Origin: Puia dinghuensis
Lineage (GTDB): Bacteria; Bacteroidota; Bacteroidia; Chitinophagales; Chitinophagaceae
Reading direction: 5' to 3'
Length of the DNA: 36,264 nt
Assembly (NCBI GenBank): GCA_026225275.1
Contig: JAMFSL010000221.1
Span: forward strand, 1 to 36,264
Under the pieces are notes generated by a model. That model was not told the DNA's origin. It was given only the letters and a program-made list of their open reading frames with translations, and searched no databases. The position numbers were made by a program, and so were the translations under genes. Positions 15,358 to 24,055 of the stretch are shown one piece after another (position 1 is the stretch's first letter; every line of letters begins with the position of its first letter).

Positions 15358-17991
15358 TTAACTAATCCCCCGGGCCGAAAGCTCGCTGATCAGTTCCGCC
15401 ACCAGAGAGGTCCAGCCGGTTTGATGACTGGCGCCCAGCCCATGACTGGTGTCCCCATGGAAATATTCATAAAACAGCAGCAGATCCTGGTTGCCCGGCC
15501 GCTGATAGAACCAATTGTATTTTCCATGCAAGGGCCGCGCTCCGGTATCGTCTTTTTTGAATAGGCTGATCACACGTTCTGTCAATCGGTCTGCAATCTG
15601 CTGGAGGGTCAGTTTTTCCCCCGATCCGGCCGGATATTCGACGAGCAGTCCTTCACCATAAAACTTTCCGAACTGGCGGATCGACTGGATGATGAGATAG
15701 TTGATCGGTATCCAGACCGGCCCCCGCCAGTTGGAGTTGCCGCCGAAAAAATCAGAGGTCGAGTCGCCCGGATCATATTTAATGTGATAATCGATTCCGC
15801 CGATATTGATCATATAGGGATGTTGCTCATGATGCTTCGACAACGCCCTGATCCCACCGGGAGCAAGGAATTCCGCCTCATTAAGCAGCCGTGTCAGCAA
15901 GAAGATCAGTCTTTTCTGCGGCACCAGCGACAGCAATACCTGTTCGCCGTCACTGTGTTCTTCGTTTGGCCAGTACCGGTTGTTCTTCAGCCGGTAGTTT
16001 TCAAACCAGGTCATTCGCTTTTTGAAATCTGCCAGTTTATGAAGCGTATTTTTTTCAATGATAGACACAGCAAAGAGCGTCGTCAACCCTACAATGGACT
16101 GGATGCGCAGCTGGACAGGCGATCCTGCGATGGATAATGTATCATAAAAGAAATGATCTTCTTCATTCCACATTCCCTGTTCATTCAGCGCTTCCGCGAT
16201 CAGCACAAAATGCTCGAAAAATTTTGTCGCGGTGTCCTCGAATGTCTCATCCTTCATCGCAATCTCGAGGGCCATATCCATCATGTTCAGCGCATACATC
16301 CCCATCCAGCTGGTGCCATCAGCCTGTTCAAGCTGCATGTCTCCGCCCAGTTGGTGGCTGCGATTGAAGACCCCGATATTGTCCAATCCGAGAAATCCGC
16401 CTTCGAACATGTTATTCCCATTGGCGTCCTTCCGGTTGATCCACCAGGTGAAATTGATCAGCAGCTTCTGGAAGATCCGCTTCAAAAAGGAAATATCGCC
16501 TTTCCCCGTCCGCTCTTTTTCTATCCGGTAGACCATCAGCGCAGCCCAGGCCTGTACCGGCGGATTCACATCGCTAAAGTTCCATTCGTAGGCCGGTATC
16601 TGCCCGTCCGGCTTCATATACCATTCGCGCATGATCAGCAATAGCTGGTGCTTGGCAAACACCGGATCCACCAGGGCCATGGAAATGCTTTGAAAGGCCA
16701 GGTCCCAGGCTGCATACCAGGGATATTCCCATTTGTCCGGCATGGCGATGATGTCCTGGTTCTTGAGGTGCTTCCAGTCGTGATTTCTTCCGTTGAGCTT
16801 GCCTGCATTGACCGGCGTGATCCCGTCGCTGGTCGTCAGCCAGCGTTCCACGTCGTAATGATAATATTGTTTGCTCCACAACAGCCCGGCCAGCGCCTGG
16901 CGTTGAACGGTCGCCATTTCAGGGCTGATTCCTGCCGGCAGGACAGAATGGTAAAAGGCATCGGCCTCTTCTTTCCGGCTGGCGAACAGTCCCGCCGGAT
17001 CACCCCCGAAGGGATTCTCTATGTTCTTGTTGCTCAGCCGCAGATAAACGGATTTTGTCTCCCCGGGACCGATCGTATATTGGTAGACGGGCGAGAACTT
17101 CGTACCGGTCTTTTTCTGCCTGAGCAGATCGAGATTCTTCTTGTGAATGATGGCGTCATGAAAAGCGTCCTTGACAAACGGCGTCTTATTCGGCGCGCCG
17201 GTGACTTTTTCCAGGTTAGTCTCATTCTCCGTAAAAAGGCAGTACTGCGGCTGTTGAAAATATAAATAATAAGAGCCCAGCCGGCTATGCGTGGCTCTCA
17301 CAGAGCCCTTATCCCGGCTGGTGATTACCGGTTTTTTCTCCAATCCGTCATAGCTCCATCGATTGAAAAACCACAACGTCGGGAGAACTGTGATGTCTGC
17401 TTTCTTGTTATGACGGTTATGGATATCGACGCGGATAAACATATCCCGGGCATTCTGCTTGGCATAACGAATCGTCACATCGAAGTACTCGTCGTTGTCG
17501 AAGACCCCGGTATCGAGGATCTCATATTCGGGCTCTTCCCGCGATCGCGTGCGGTTCTCTTCCAGTAATTTCTTGTACGGGAATTCCTGTTGCGGATACT
17601 TGTACAGGTACTCCATGTAGTAATGGGTGGGCAGGTTGTCCATGTAGTAGTACAGCTCTTTCACATCCTCCCCGTGATTGCCTTCCTTATTTCCTAATCC
17701 GAACAACCGCTCTTTCAGAATAGGGTCCTTGCCATTCCACAAGGCGACCGAGAAGCAGAGGTTCTGAAAGAAGTCGGAGACTCCTCCGAGTCCGTCTTCG
17801 CCCCAGCGATAGGTCCTGCAATGGGCCTGGTCATAAGGGAAATAATGCCAGGCATCGCCATAGGCGCTATAATCCTCTCTTACTGTGCCCCATTGCCTTT
17901 CACTCAGATACGGTCCCCACTGTTCTAAAGGTATTTTTTTTGCAGCGTTAACTGCGAGTCTTTGATGTTCTGCCGTCATGATAGTTGTCAT
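15358..17991 (-). CDS. GH63-family glucosidase-like protein
   Basis: The 877-residue protein has no signal peptide, so it is probably cytoplasmic. It matches large bacterial GH63/MGH1-type enzymes related to mannosyl-oligosaccharide glucosidase. The N-terminus (PLEQWGPYLSERQWGTVRED, YSAYGDAWHYFPYDQA, YRWGEDGLGGVSD) precedes a beta-sandwich. An (alpha/alpha)6 barrel follows, with DKWEYPWYAAWDLAFQSIS, DGQIPAYEWNFSDVNPPVQA, and NSNWRGPVWIPINYLII; the Asp in WDLAFQ and a Glu of the barrel are expected catalytic residues. The C-terminus (HQTGWTSLVAELI) looks complete. The likely substrate is an alpha-linked glucoside such as glucosylglycerate or trehalose-like compounds, but this is not shown by the sequence. 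ATG 17991 or 17979 could be the start. Confidence 0.8.
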   Translation of the reverse strand: MTTIMTAEHQRLAVNAAKKIPLEQWGPYLSERQWGTVREDYSAYGDAWHYFPYDQAHCRTYRWGEDGLGGVSDFFQNLCFSVALWNGKDPILKERLFGLGNKEGNHGEDVKELYYYMDNLPTHYYMEYLYKYPQQEFPYKKLLEENRTRSREEPEYEILDTGVFDNDEYFDVTIRYAKQNARDMFIRVDIHNRHNKKADITVLPTLWFFNRWSYDGLEKKPVITSRDKGSVRATHSRLGSYYLYFQQPQYCLFTENETNLEKVTGAPNKTPFVKDAFHDAIIHKKNLDLLRQKKTGTKFSPVYQYTIGPGETKSVYLRLSNKNIENPFGGDPAGLFASRKEEADAFYHSVLPAGISPEMATVQRQALAGLLWSKQYYHYDVERWLTTSDGITPVNAGKLNGRNHDWKHLKNQDIIAMPDKWEYPWYAAWDLAFQSISMALVDPVFAKHQLLLIMREWYMKPDGQIPAYEWNFSDVNPPVQAWAALMVYRIEKERTGKGDISFLKRIFQKLLINFTWWINRKDANGNNMFEGGFLGLDNIGVFNRSHQLGGDMQLEQADGTSWMGMYALNMMDMALEIAMKDETFEDTATKFFEHFVLIAEALNEQGMWNEEDHFFYDTLSIAGSPVQLRIQSIVGLTTLFAVSIIEKNTLHKLADFKKRMTWFENYRLKNNRYWPNEEHSDGEQVLLSLVPQKRLIFLLTRLLNEAEFLAPGGIRALSKHHEQHPYMINIGGIDYHIKYDPGDSTSDFFGGNSNWRGPVWIPINYLIIQSIRQFGKFYGEGLLVEYPAGSGEKLTLQQIADRLTERVISLFKKDDTGARPLHGKYNWFYQRPGNQDLLLFYEYFHGDTSHGLGASHQTGWTSLVAELISELSARGIS

Positions 17992-18137
17992 TCGCCAAAT
18001 GGTTACAAATCAATAAGGCAAGCAAGCATTATTCCAATTCCTACGCCAATGATCACTTCGTGGCTCGCGCCGCTCGTCTTCCCCTCGGCTTTTGGGCCCA
18101 ATCCCGAGCCTTTCCGGGCGGAAGTTACTAAAGTTCC
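17992..18137. other. Divergent intergenic region between the GH63-like and helicase genes
   Basis: No gene is visible in this 146-bp stretch. It must hold the promoter of the GH63-like gene (minus strand) and the promoter and leader of the helicase (plus strand). A GC-rich stretch (about 18060-18120) separates the two. No convincing TAnnTTTG element was found. Confidence 0.5.
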
Positions 18138-18196
18138 GTGGGGTTTATTTTACCAAAAACCCACTCTTCTGAATTAATTCGGTCGAAAAGACCGAA
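18138..18196 (+). promoter_or_regulatory. Two consecutive hairpins at the 5' end of the helicase message
   Basis: Hairpin one pairs GTGGG+TTT (18138-18146, one bulged G) with AAACCCAC (18157-18164). Hairpin two pairs TTCGGTC (18178-18184) with GACCGAA (18190-18196) around a GAAAA loop, seven perfect base pairs. They overlap the first codons if translation starts at GTG 18138, and lie entirely in the leader if it starts at TTG 18222. DEAD-box helicase genes often have structured leaders for cold control or autoregulation, so the second reading is attractive. Confidence 0.4.
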
Positions 18197-19532
18197 CTTT
18201 AAGCCGAAAAAAAGTAGAAATTTGACTTTTAAAGAATTCGGTTTGGACGAAAGCCTTCTCGAAGGCATCGCGGCATCAGGATATGAAAACGCCACACCCG
18301 TACAAGAGCAGGTCATCCCACTCATTTTAAACGGACAAGATATTATTGCCTCAGCACAGACTGGTACTGGTAAAACGGCCGCTTTTCTGTTGCCTATTAT
18401 CAATAAGCTGATTCAGTCGCGGGCCGACAATACCGTGAGTGCGCTGGTGATCGTTCCTACCCGGGAGCTGGCCGTGCAGATCGCGCAGAACATGGAAGGG
18501 CTTTCCTATTTTACCAATATCAGTTCGATAGCCGTTTATGGCGGGGGCGACGGCAGCAACTTTTCTACCGAAAAACAAGCCCTGTCACGGGGGGCCGATG
18601 TGGTTATCTGCACGCCCGGCCGAATGATCGCCCACCTCAACATGGGTTATGTCAAGCTTCAGGGGCTTCAATATCTCATCCTGGATGAGGCCGACCGGAT
18701 GCTGGATATGGGATTCTATGATGATATCATGAAGATCATTTCCTTTATGCCGCTCAAACGGCAGAACCTGTTGTTCTCCGCCACCATGCCGCCCAAGATC
18801 CGGGACCTGGCCCGTAAGATCCTCCATGAGCCGGCAGAGATCAATATCGCCCTTTCCAAACCGCCTGCCCGTATCGAACAAAACGCATTTGTCGTCTACG
18901 ACACCCAGAAGATCCCGCTCGTCAAATGGCTGCTCAAATCACGCGACCTGAAGAGTACCCTCATCTTCTGCTCGAAGAAACACAATGTCAAACAGCTGAC
19001 GATGGAGCTAAAGCGGGCGAAGTTCAACGCCAACGAGATCCATTCTGACCTGGACCAGGCTGCACGCGAGCAGGTATTACTGGAATTCAAGAGCAGGCGC
19101 CTTCCCATCCTCGTGGCTACAGACATCCTTTCCCGCGGCATCGATATCGACAATATAGAAATGGTGATCAATTATGACGTCCCCAACGATGGCGAAGACT
19201 ATATCCATCGGATTGGCCGTACGGCAAGGGCCGAAACGGACGGGATCGCTTTCACCTTCATCAGCGAAAAAGAGCAGAATAAATTCCGGATCATCGAAGA
19301 ACTGTTGGGCAAGCCAGTCCACAAGGCGCCTGTACCTGAGCAGTTCGGTCCCGCTCCCGAATATCATCCCGGCAGCAGAGGCGGAAAGAGCCACCGGGGA
19401 AGAGGTCCTGGTGGCCCGGGTCGTGGTGGTCCCGGCGGACATAGTGGGGGCGGTCACGGTAATCACGGCGGCCGTAACAGTGGTGGTCAGAAAACCCACT
19501 CTTCTCCCAAAGGCAATCCCGGCAACTCTTAG
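18138..19532 (+). CDS. DEAD-box ATP-dependent RNA helicase with an RGG-type tail
   Basis: The 464-residue protein contains the RhlE/DeaD-type helicase core: Q motif region [10 protein letters not shown], motif [11 protein letters not shown] (71-80), Ia PTRELAVQI, Ib TPGRM, II DEAD in [33 protein letters not shown] and [10 protein letters not shown]. The last 60 residues form a Gly/Arg/His-rich tail ([15 protein letters not shown]) typical of RNA-binding helicases. It would unwind RNA in ribosome assembly or RNA decay. No ATG lies near the 5' end. The frame opens after a TAA at 18129-18131, and only GTG 18138 or TTG 18222 (giving [10 protein letters not shown] as the N-terminus) are plausible. 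The longer form is given, but the TTG may be the true start. The 3' end overlaps the convergent chromate transporter gene by four bases. Confidence 0.9.
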   Translation: MGFILPKTHSSELIRSKRPNFKPKKSRNLTFKEFGLDESLLEGIAASGYENATPVQEQVIPLILNGQDIIASAQTGTGKTAAFLLPIINKLIQSRADNTVSALVIVPTRELAVQIAQNMEGLSYFTNISSIAVYGGGDGSNFSTEKQALSRGADVVICTPGRMIAHLNMGYVKLQGLQYLILDEADRMLDMGFYDDIMKIISFMPLKRQNLLFSATMPPKIRDLARKILHEPAEINIALSKPPARIEQNAFVVYDTQKIPLVKWLLKSRDLKSTLIFCSKKHNVKQLTMELKRAKFNANEIHSDLDQAAREQVLLEFKSRRLPILVATDILSRGIDIDNIEMVINYDVPNDGEDYIHRIGRTARAETDGIAFTFISEKEQNKFRIIEELLGKPVHKAPVPEQFGPAPEYHPGSRGGKSHRGRGPGGPGRGGPGGHSGGGHGNHGGRNSGGQKTHSSPKGNPGNS

Positions 19533-20767
19533 ACAACCAGCATCAGCCAGCCTGCTAACAGCCAGCCGAGGACAATGAGAGGCGAGGGCAGCCGCGTCAG
19601 ACTCAGCACGGCCCACGTTGCCCCAATCACCGCCAGATTGATCGTAATATCTGTCCAGCTGACCAGGTAGAAATCCTTCATCATGTACAATGCAGAGGCA
19701 ATGATAATCCCAACCACCACCGCATTAATCCCTTCCAGGGCCCGGTAGACGATCGCATATTTTTTCAGGTTATGCCAGATGGGATAAAAGAAGAGGACGA
19801 GCAAAGCGCTGGGCAGAAAAATGCCTGTCGCCCCGATAAAACAACCCAGGATCTGCATCGCCGGCCCCTTGTCCTTCATCGCGATGCCGCCCATGTATGC
19901 CGCTACAGAAAAGACAGGACCGGGGATCGCTCTTACCATTCCGGCGCCGGAATAAAAATCTCCCTTGTTCATCCGGATGATATTCGGGTTCCGCTGAATC
20001 AGTTTCTGAGATTCGGGCCGTGCTACGAATTGTTCGTACATCATGGGGATCAGTACATTCCCCCCGCCAAAAACAAGGCTTCCAAAACGGTAGGTGTTTT
20101 CGAACAGGTTGAGCGGCCGCCGGTTGGGCCAGTTATTTTTTCGCGCCAGTTCGCTGCCTGCGCCGGCCAGCAGAAAAATGATCGCAAACAGCCAGATGTT
20201 TCCCCATTTTATTTTCTTCGGTAATATCCCCTTCTGTGGAATACGCCGGTCGCTCAGGTTAGTCACGAATCCACCCAGCACCAGCAGGATAGGAAAGATC
20301 CATGGCCACTGGAACAGGAGGAACGTCGCGATAGTACTCACGATCAGGATGACCCGCGTAATTGTATTGTGAATGGAGATCTTGAAGGCCTGTTGTGCGG
20401 CAAAAGCAAGAAAGCCGATCGTCATGGGAGCGATAAAGCGGAATAAATCAATATTCGTCTTTGGAAAAAAAGAGAAGAGTCCCATCAGAATGCAGGCCGG
20501 CAGTGTCCAGATCAACATGGTAATGACGGCCAGTAAAACCCCGCCGCGCTTGTATCCGATCAGCGTAAGGGTTTGCGTGGAGGATGCCCCGGGCAGCAGC
20601 TGGCAAAAAGCACTGTATTCCAACAATTCTTCTTCTGTCACATCCTTTCGTTTGTGGACAAACGTCTTCAGCATCATAGCATAATGCCCTTGTGGACCGC
20701 CAAAAGCGGTAAGACTATACAACAGCACAGTCTTAAGGAACGCAATATGGCGGAATAAAACTGTCAA
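19529..20767 (-). CDS. chrA: Chromate transporter (CHR family), full-length two-domain type
   Basis: The 412-residue integral membrane protein has the two homologous halves of long-chain CHR proteins. The first half shows [15 protein letters not shown] and [20 protein letters not shown]; the second shows [16 protein letters not shown] and [20 protein letters not shown]. The FGGP and PGP-type motifs are the family hallmark. Characterised members export chromate; for uncharacterised homologues the substrate is unproven. There is no ATG at the 5' end. The frame opens after a TAA 12 bases upstream, so TTG 20767 is the only likely start. No chrB-type regulator is adjacent. Confidence 0.85.
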   Translation of the reverse strand: MTVLFRHIAFLKTVLLYSLTAFGGPQGHYAMMLKTFVHKRKDVTEEELLEYSAFCQLLPGASSTQTLTLIGYKRGGVLLAVITMLIWTLPACILMGLFSFFPKTNIDLFRFIAPMTIGFLAFAAQQAFKISIHNTITRVILIVSTIATFLLFQWPWIFPILLVLGGFVTNLSDRRIPQKGILPKKIKWGNIWLFAIIFLLAGAGSELARKNNWPNRRPLNLFENTYRFGSLVFGGGNVLIPMMYEQFVARPESQKLIQRNPNIIRMNKGDFYSGAGMVRAIPGPVFSVAAYMGGIAMKDKGPAMQILGCFIGATGIFLPSALLVLFFYPIWHNLKKYAIVYRALEGINAVVVGIIIASALYMMKDFYLVSWTDITINLAVIGATWAVLSLTRLPSPLIVLGWLLAGWLMLVV

Positions 20768-20861
20768 CCCGGCCGCAAATTATTGATTGTTGAAAACATG
20801 AGCAAAAGGAATCGGCCGGCACCCGATTTTAACGTAAATTCAAAATAACAAAAACTACGAC

Positions 20862-22205
20862 ATGAGAAAAAGCATCTTGTTCAGCCTTTTACTGCTCTTC
20901 GCCGTCAGCATCGGTCTCGCCTCGCTCTGCCCCTTTTCCGCCGCTGCACAAAACGACATCCGCGCCGCTATCGACGCTGCAGCGGACAAGATCGAACCCA
21001 AAACTATCGCCTGGCGACGGGATTTTCATGAACACCCGGAGTTGGGCAACCGGGAGTTCCGGACGTCGAAGATCATCGCCGACCACTTGCGGTCGTTGGG
21101 ATTGGAAGTACATGAAGGGGTAGGGAAGACCGGAGTAGTGGGCATCCTCCGGGGCGCATATTCCGGACCGGTGATCGGCCTGCGCGCGGATATAGATGCA
21201 CTGCCATTGGTCGAACGGACTCCTGTCCCTTTCGCTTCGAAAGTGAAGACCACCTATAATGGCCAGGAAGTGGGCGTCATGCACGCCTGCGGCCATGACT
21301 CCCATATCGCCATTATGATGAGCGTTGCCGAAGTCCTGGCGGGAATGAAACAGCAGTTGCATGGTACGGTGAAATTCATCTTTCAGCCGGCAGAAGAAGG
21401 CCCGCCCAACGGCGAGGAAGGCGGGGCCGCCCTCATGATCAAAGAGGGTGTACTGGACAATCCTAAAGTCGACGTCGTCTTCGGCCTGCACATCTGGTCA
21501 TCCGTGGAAGTAGGAAAGATAAAATACCGCAGCGAGGGGGCCATGGCCGCTTCGGACTGGTTCACGATAAAAGTGCACGGAAAGGGGTCCCACGGTTCAC
21601 AACCCTGGGCCGGCATCGATCCTGTCGTCGTCTCCGCCCAGATCATCGAAGGGTTGCAGACGATCGTCAGCCGCCAGACGGAACTGACGAAGGATGCGGC
21701 AGTCATCTCCGTTTGCGTTATACAGGGTGGTGTCCGGCCGAACATCATTCCGGAGGAGGTGGAAATGACCGGGACGATCCGCACCCTGGATACCGCCATG
21801 CAATCCGAGATCCACCAGCGCATGCGGCGCACCGTTACAAAAATAGCGGAGAGCGCCGGCGCGACAGCCGATATCACTATAGAGAATAAAACCCTGATCA
21901 CCTATAACGATCCGGCCCTGGTGAAGAAAATGCTACCTTCTCTCCAACATACTGCCGGCGATGAAAATGTTCAGTGGATGGATGCTATGACGGGATCGGA
22001 GGATTTTTCCTTCTTCGGCGCTAAGGTTCCTTCTTTCTTCTTTTTTCTCGGGGGAATGAAAAAGGGACAGGACCCCAAAACAGCCTTTCCACACCATACG
22101 CCTGATTTCTATATTGACGAAGGCGGATTTAAGCTAGGGGTGAAGGCCTTCTGCAACCTGGTCTTTGATTACTCGACCACCGCCATCGCGTCTACACCTA
22201 AATGA
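20862..22205 (+). CDS. Secreted M20-family metallo-amidohydrolase
   Basis: The 447-residue protein starts with a signal peptide (residues 1-29, ending FSAAAQ) and continues with the M20D (hippurate hydrolase/IAA-amino-acid hydrolase-like) fold. Metal ligands are visible in MHACGHDSH (140-148, Cys143 and His145) and PAEEG (176-180, Glu178/Glu179), then GLHIWSS and the late HHTPDF. The lid domain insert (DWFTIKVHGKGSHGSQPWAG, DPVVVSAQIIEGLQTIVSR) is complete. It probably cleaves N-acyl amino acids or amide conjugates in the periplasm. It stands alone, with short non-coding DNA on both sides. Confidence 0.88.
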   Translation: MRKSILFSLLLLFAVSIGLASLCPFSAAAQNDIRAAIDAAADKIEPKTIAWRRDFHEHPELGNREFRTSKIIADHLRSLGLEVHEGVGKTGVVGILRGAYSGPVIGLRADIDALPLVERTPVPFASKVKTTYNGQEVGVMHACGHDSHIAIMMSVAEVLAGMKQQLHGTVKFIFQPAEEGPPNGEEGGAALMIKEGVLDNPKVDVVFGLHIWSSVEVGKIKYRSEGAMAASDWFTIKVHGKGSHGSQPWAGIDPVVVSAQIIEGLQTIVSRQTELTKDAAVISVCVIQGGVRPNIIPEEVEMTGTIRTLDTAMQSEIHQRMRRTVTKIAESAGATADITIENKTLITYNDPALVKKMLPSLQHTAGDENVQWMDAMTGSEDFSFFGAKVPSFFFFLGGMKKGQDPKTAFPHHTPDFYIDEGGFKLGVKAFCNLVFDYSTTAIASTPK

Positions 22206-22241
22206 TAGTGTTCATTATTTTATATATAAGTTGTTTTTTCT

Positions 22242-22592
22242 ATGGATATAGAAACGATTCGGGAATACTGCCTGGCAAAGAAAGAAGCAGAAGAGAGTTT
22301 TCCTTTTGGTGAGACCACCCTGGTCTTTAAAGTGCGGGGGAAAATGTTCCTCCTGACCAGTCTTGATAATCCTATACTGGAGTTCAACGTCAAATGCGAT
22401 CCGGAAAAGGCTATTGAATGGCGGGAGCAATTTGCTGCAGTGCAGCCGGGTTATCACATGAATAAAAAAATGTGGAATACGGTAACCGTTGACGGTAGTA
22501 TTTCCGGTCGCATTCTCCGGCAGATGATTGATGATTCTTACCAATTGGTCGTGTTGTCACTCCCTAAAAAATCACGCGAGGGATTAGTGTAG
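22242..22592 (+). CDS. MmcQ/YjbR-family protein
   Basis: The 116-residue protein matches the YjbR fold: MDIETIREYCLAKKEAEESF at the N-terminus, FPFGETTLVFKVRGKMFLL, LEFNVKCDPEKAIEWRE, and the family signature PGYHMNKKMWNTV, followed by the terminal helix with LRQMIDDSYQLVV. The family has a double-wing fold resembling DNA-binding domains, but no function is established. It is convergent with nadD and overlaps it by nine bases. Confidence 0.88.
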   Translation: MDIETIREYCLAKKEAEESFPFGETTLVFKVRGKMFLLTSLDNPILEFNVKCDPEKAIEWREQFAAVQPGYHMNKKMWNTVTVDGSISGRILRQMIDDSYQLVVLSLPKKSREGLV

Positions 22593-23162
22593 ATAATATC
22601 CGCTTTTTTCTATTTCTTCCCTGACAGCATCGGGTACGAGGTATCGGATAGATTTTCCTTCCCGGATGTTTTGGCGAATATCCGTCGAGGAAATGGGGAG
22701 TAATGGCGCAGCTATTGCCCGGATGTCCATAGCCTCAGGAAAGCTGGGCAGCGTTTCATGCTCCGGCCGCTTGTAGACGTAGATAGGGTAGTGCTGTAAC
22801 AACCACTGATAATTCTTCCATTTCGGCAGATTTTGCAGGCTATCGCTGCCCATGATGATGGCGAACTGATTCATGGGATATTTCTCCTGCAAATAAGCCA
22901 GGGTATCTACCGTATAGGAGGGTTTGGGCAATTTGAATTCTATATCGGATGCCTTAAGGCTCTTTTCTCCTTCGATGGCGAGTTGTACGAGGAAGAGTCG
23001 ATGGTATTCGTTCAACAAGGAGGCAGACGGCTTCAGCGGGTTTTGAGGGGAAACAACAAACCACACTTGGTCGAGATCGCTGTGATCGAGAATATAATTG
23101 GCAATGATCAGATGTCCGTGGTGAATGGGATTAAAGGAACCAAAGTACAATCCTACTCTCAT
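22584..23162 (-). CDS. nadD: Nicotinate-nucleotide adenylyltransferase
   Basis: The 192-residue enzyme adenylylates nicotinate mononucleotide to form nicotinate adenine dinucleotide, the penultimate step of NAD synthesis. The nucleotidyltransferase motif GSFNPIHHGH is at residues 8-17, the SQNPLKPS-type segment at about 38-46, IIMGSDSLQNLPKWKNY in the middle, and ISSTDIR near residue 157. The ATG shares four bases (ATGA) with the feoA stop, so it is translationally coupled to feoA. The NAD pathway gene nadA lies 2.8 kb to the right on the same strand but in a separate unit. Confidence 0.95.
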   Translation of the reverse strand: MRVGLYFGSFNPIHHGHLIIANYILDHSDLDQVWFVVSPQNPLKPSASLLNEYHRLFLVQLAIEGEKSLKASDIEFKLPKPSYTVDTLAYLQEKYPMNQFAIIMGSDSLQNLPKWKNYQWLLQHYPIYVYKRPEHETLPSFPEAMDIRAIAAPLLPISSTDIRQNIREGKSIRYLVPDAVREEIEKSGYYLH

Positions 23163-23389
23163 TTTTCTCTCTCCTCCATGAAAATGTTGTCCGCTTCATC
23201 CAGCCGTAGGCTGAGATTGTATCCGGCAACAGTGATAGAGATAGGATCTCCCAAGGGAGCCACCTGTTCCACCCTGACTAACTCTCCGGGCACACACCCC
23301 ATCTCCATTAACTTCAGGAATAGGTCATTTTTTTCGAAAGAATGAATCCTGGCTACAGTTCCGGGTTCTAATTCAGATAATCTCTTCAT
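23159..23389 (-). CDS. feoA: FeoA-like SH3-fold protein
   Basis: The 76-residue protein fits FeoA: LSELEPGTVARIHSF, then KLMEMGCVPGELVRVEQVAP (about 27-46), LGDPISITVAGYNLSLR, and DEADNIF. FeoA assists the ferrous iron transporter FeoB from the cytoplasm. No feoB is in the window; the next gene in the operon is nadD, joined by an ATGA overlap. It is probably a stand-alone FeoA, whose role may not be iron transport. The 75-bp space to divergent ybeY holds the promoters of both. Confidence 0.88.
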   Translation of the reverse strand: MKRLSELEPGTVARIHSFEKNDLFLKLMEMGCVPGELVRVEQVAPLGDPISITVAGYNLSLRLDEADNIFMEEREK

Positions 23390-23464
23390 TTTCTATTTGG
23401 TTAATCCTAACTTGGACCAGCGAATTTATCAATTGTTACACGATTAAGCTTACGATTTTCGGAA

Positions 23465-23905
23465 ATGCGTGCTATTAACCCCAGAATACAATTCCATTTT
23501 CTCCACCCCGTCTCCCTGCAGGAAAGGGCCAGGTTGAAACAGTTCATTATCTCTCTATTCCAAAAAGAAAAGAAAAGGCTTACGGAACTGCAATACATCT
23601 TCTGTTCCGACCAACGCTTGCTGGAAATTAACCAGCAATTTCTTCAGCACGACTTTTATACGGACATTATCACCTTCCCGCTCTCCGATCCTGGTCAACC
23701 CATTAGTGGTGAAATCTACATTAGTGTCGACCGGGTTAGGGACAATGCCGCGGTTTTTGGAAGTTCCATCAAAAGGGAATTACACCGGGTCATCTTCCAC
23801 GGGGCTCTTCATTTATGCGGGTATAAGGACAAAAAACCCCGGGAAGAGAAGTTAATGAGGGAGATGGAGGATAAATACCTCGCCTTGTATGGCCGTTCCA
23901 CGTGA
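23465..23905 (+). CDS. ybeY: Endoribonuclease YbeY (rRNA maturation factor)
   Basis: The 146-residue protein has the YbeY zinc site in FHGALHLCGYKDKKPREEK (about 117-135). It also has the upstream conserved segments NQQFLQHDFYTDIITFPLSD (the T-D-V-L-S-F-P-like strand) and GEIYISVDRVRDNA. YbeY acts in 16S rRNA 3' processing and ribosome quality control. The H-x-x-x-H-x-x-G-Y-x-D arrangement is the usual Bacteroidota form, in which the third His of the proteobacterial motif is replaced. The last three codons and the stop are part of a parS-like palindrome (23894-23909). Confidence 0.93.
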   Translation: MRAINPRIQFHFLHPVSLQERARLKQFIISLFQKEKKRLTELQYIFCSDQRLLEINQQFLQHDFYTDIITFPLSDPGQPISGEIYISVDRVRDNAAVFGSSIKRELHRVIFHGALHLCGYKDKKPREEKLMREMEDKYLALYGRST

Positions 23906-23909
23906 AACA
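23894..23909. promoter_or_regulatory. parS-like palindrome 1, overlapping the ybeY stop
   Basis: CGTTCCACGTGAAACA differs from the widely conserved ParB site TGTTTCACGTGAAACA at two positions. Its core GTTCCACGTGAAAC is one base away from a perfect GTTCCACGTGGAAC palindrome. The TGA stop of ybeY (23903-23905) is inside it. ParB/Spo0J sites are usually clustered near the replication origin. Confidence 0.6.
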
Positions 23910-23941
23910 CCCTATTAGCAAAATATTTCTTTCTGCGTAAC

Positions 23942-23955
23942 GTTCCCCGTGGAAC
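23942..23955. promoter_or_regulatory. parS-like palindrome 2, in the mnmG promoter region
   Basis: GTTCCCCGTGGAAC has perfect GTTCC/GGAAC arms around CCGT, one base from GTTCCACGTGGAAC. Its centre is 47 bp from that of palindrome 1. It ends three bases before the TAATTTTG box of mnmG, so a bound ParB could affect mnmG transcription. Confidence 0.5.
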
Positions 23956-23958
23956 GTG

Positions 23959-23966
23959 TAATTTTG
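23959..23966 (+). promoter_or_regulatory. Candidate -7 element for mnmG
   Basis: TAATTTTG is a perfect match to the TAnnTTTG consensus, 90 bases upstream of the mnmG ATG at 24056. The -33 region is occupied by parS-like palindrome 2 and shows no clear TTTG. Confidence 0.4.
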
Positions 23967-24055
23967 CCAAATCTGCTTCGCAGATGCCCGCCAGGGCAGA
24001 CTTAAGAAGTTTGCTCAAATCGGGTTATTTTATTACAGAACCTGATTTGAGCTTT

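Noticed and set aside
18156-19505. A 15-bp sequence (AAAACCCACTCTTCT) present at both ends of the helicase gene (18156-18170 and 19491-19505), like a target duplication
   Set aside because: One 15-mer repeat is expected by chance in a window of this size, and the gene between the copies is a normal resident helicase with no mobile-element features.
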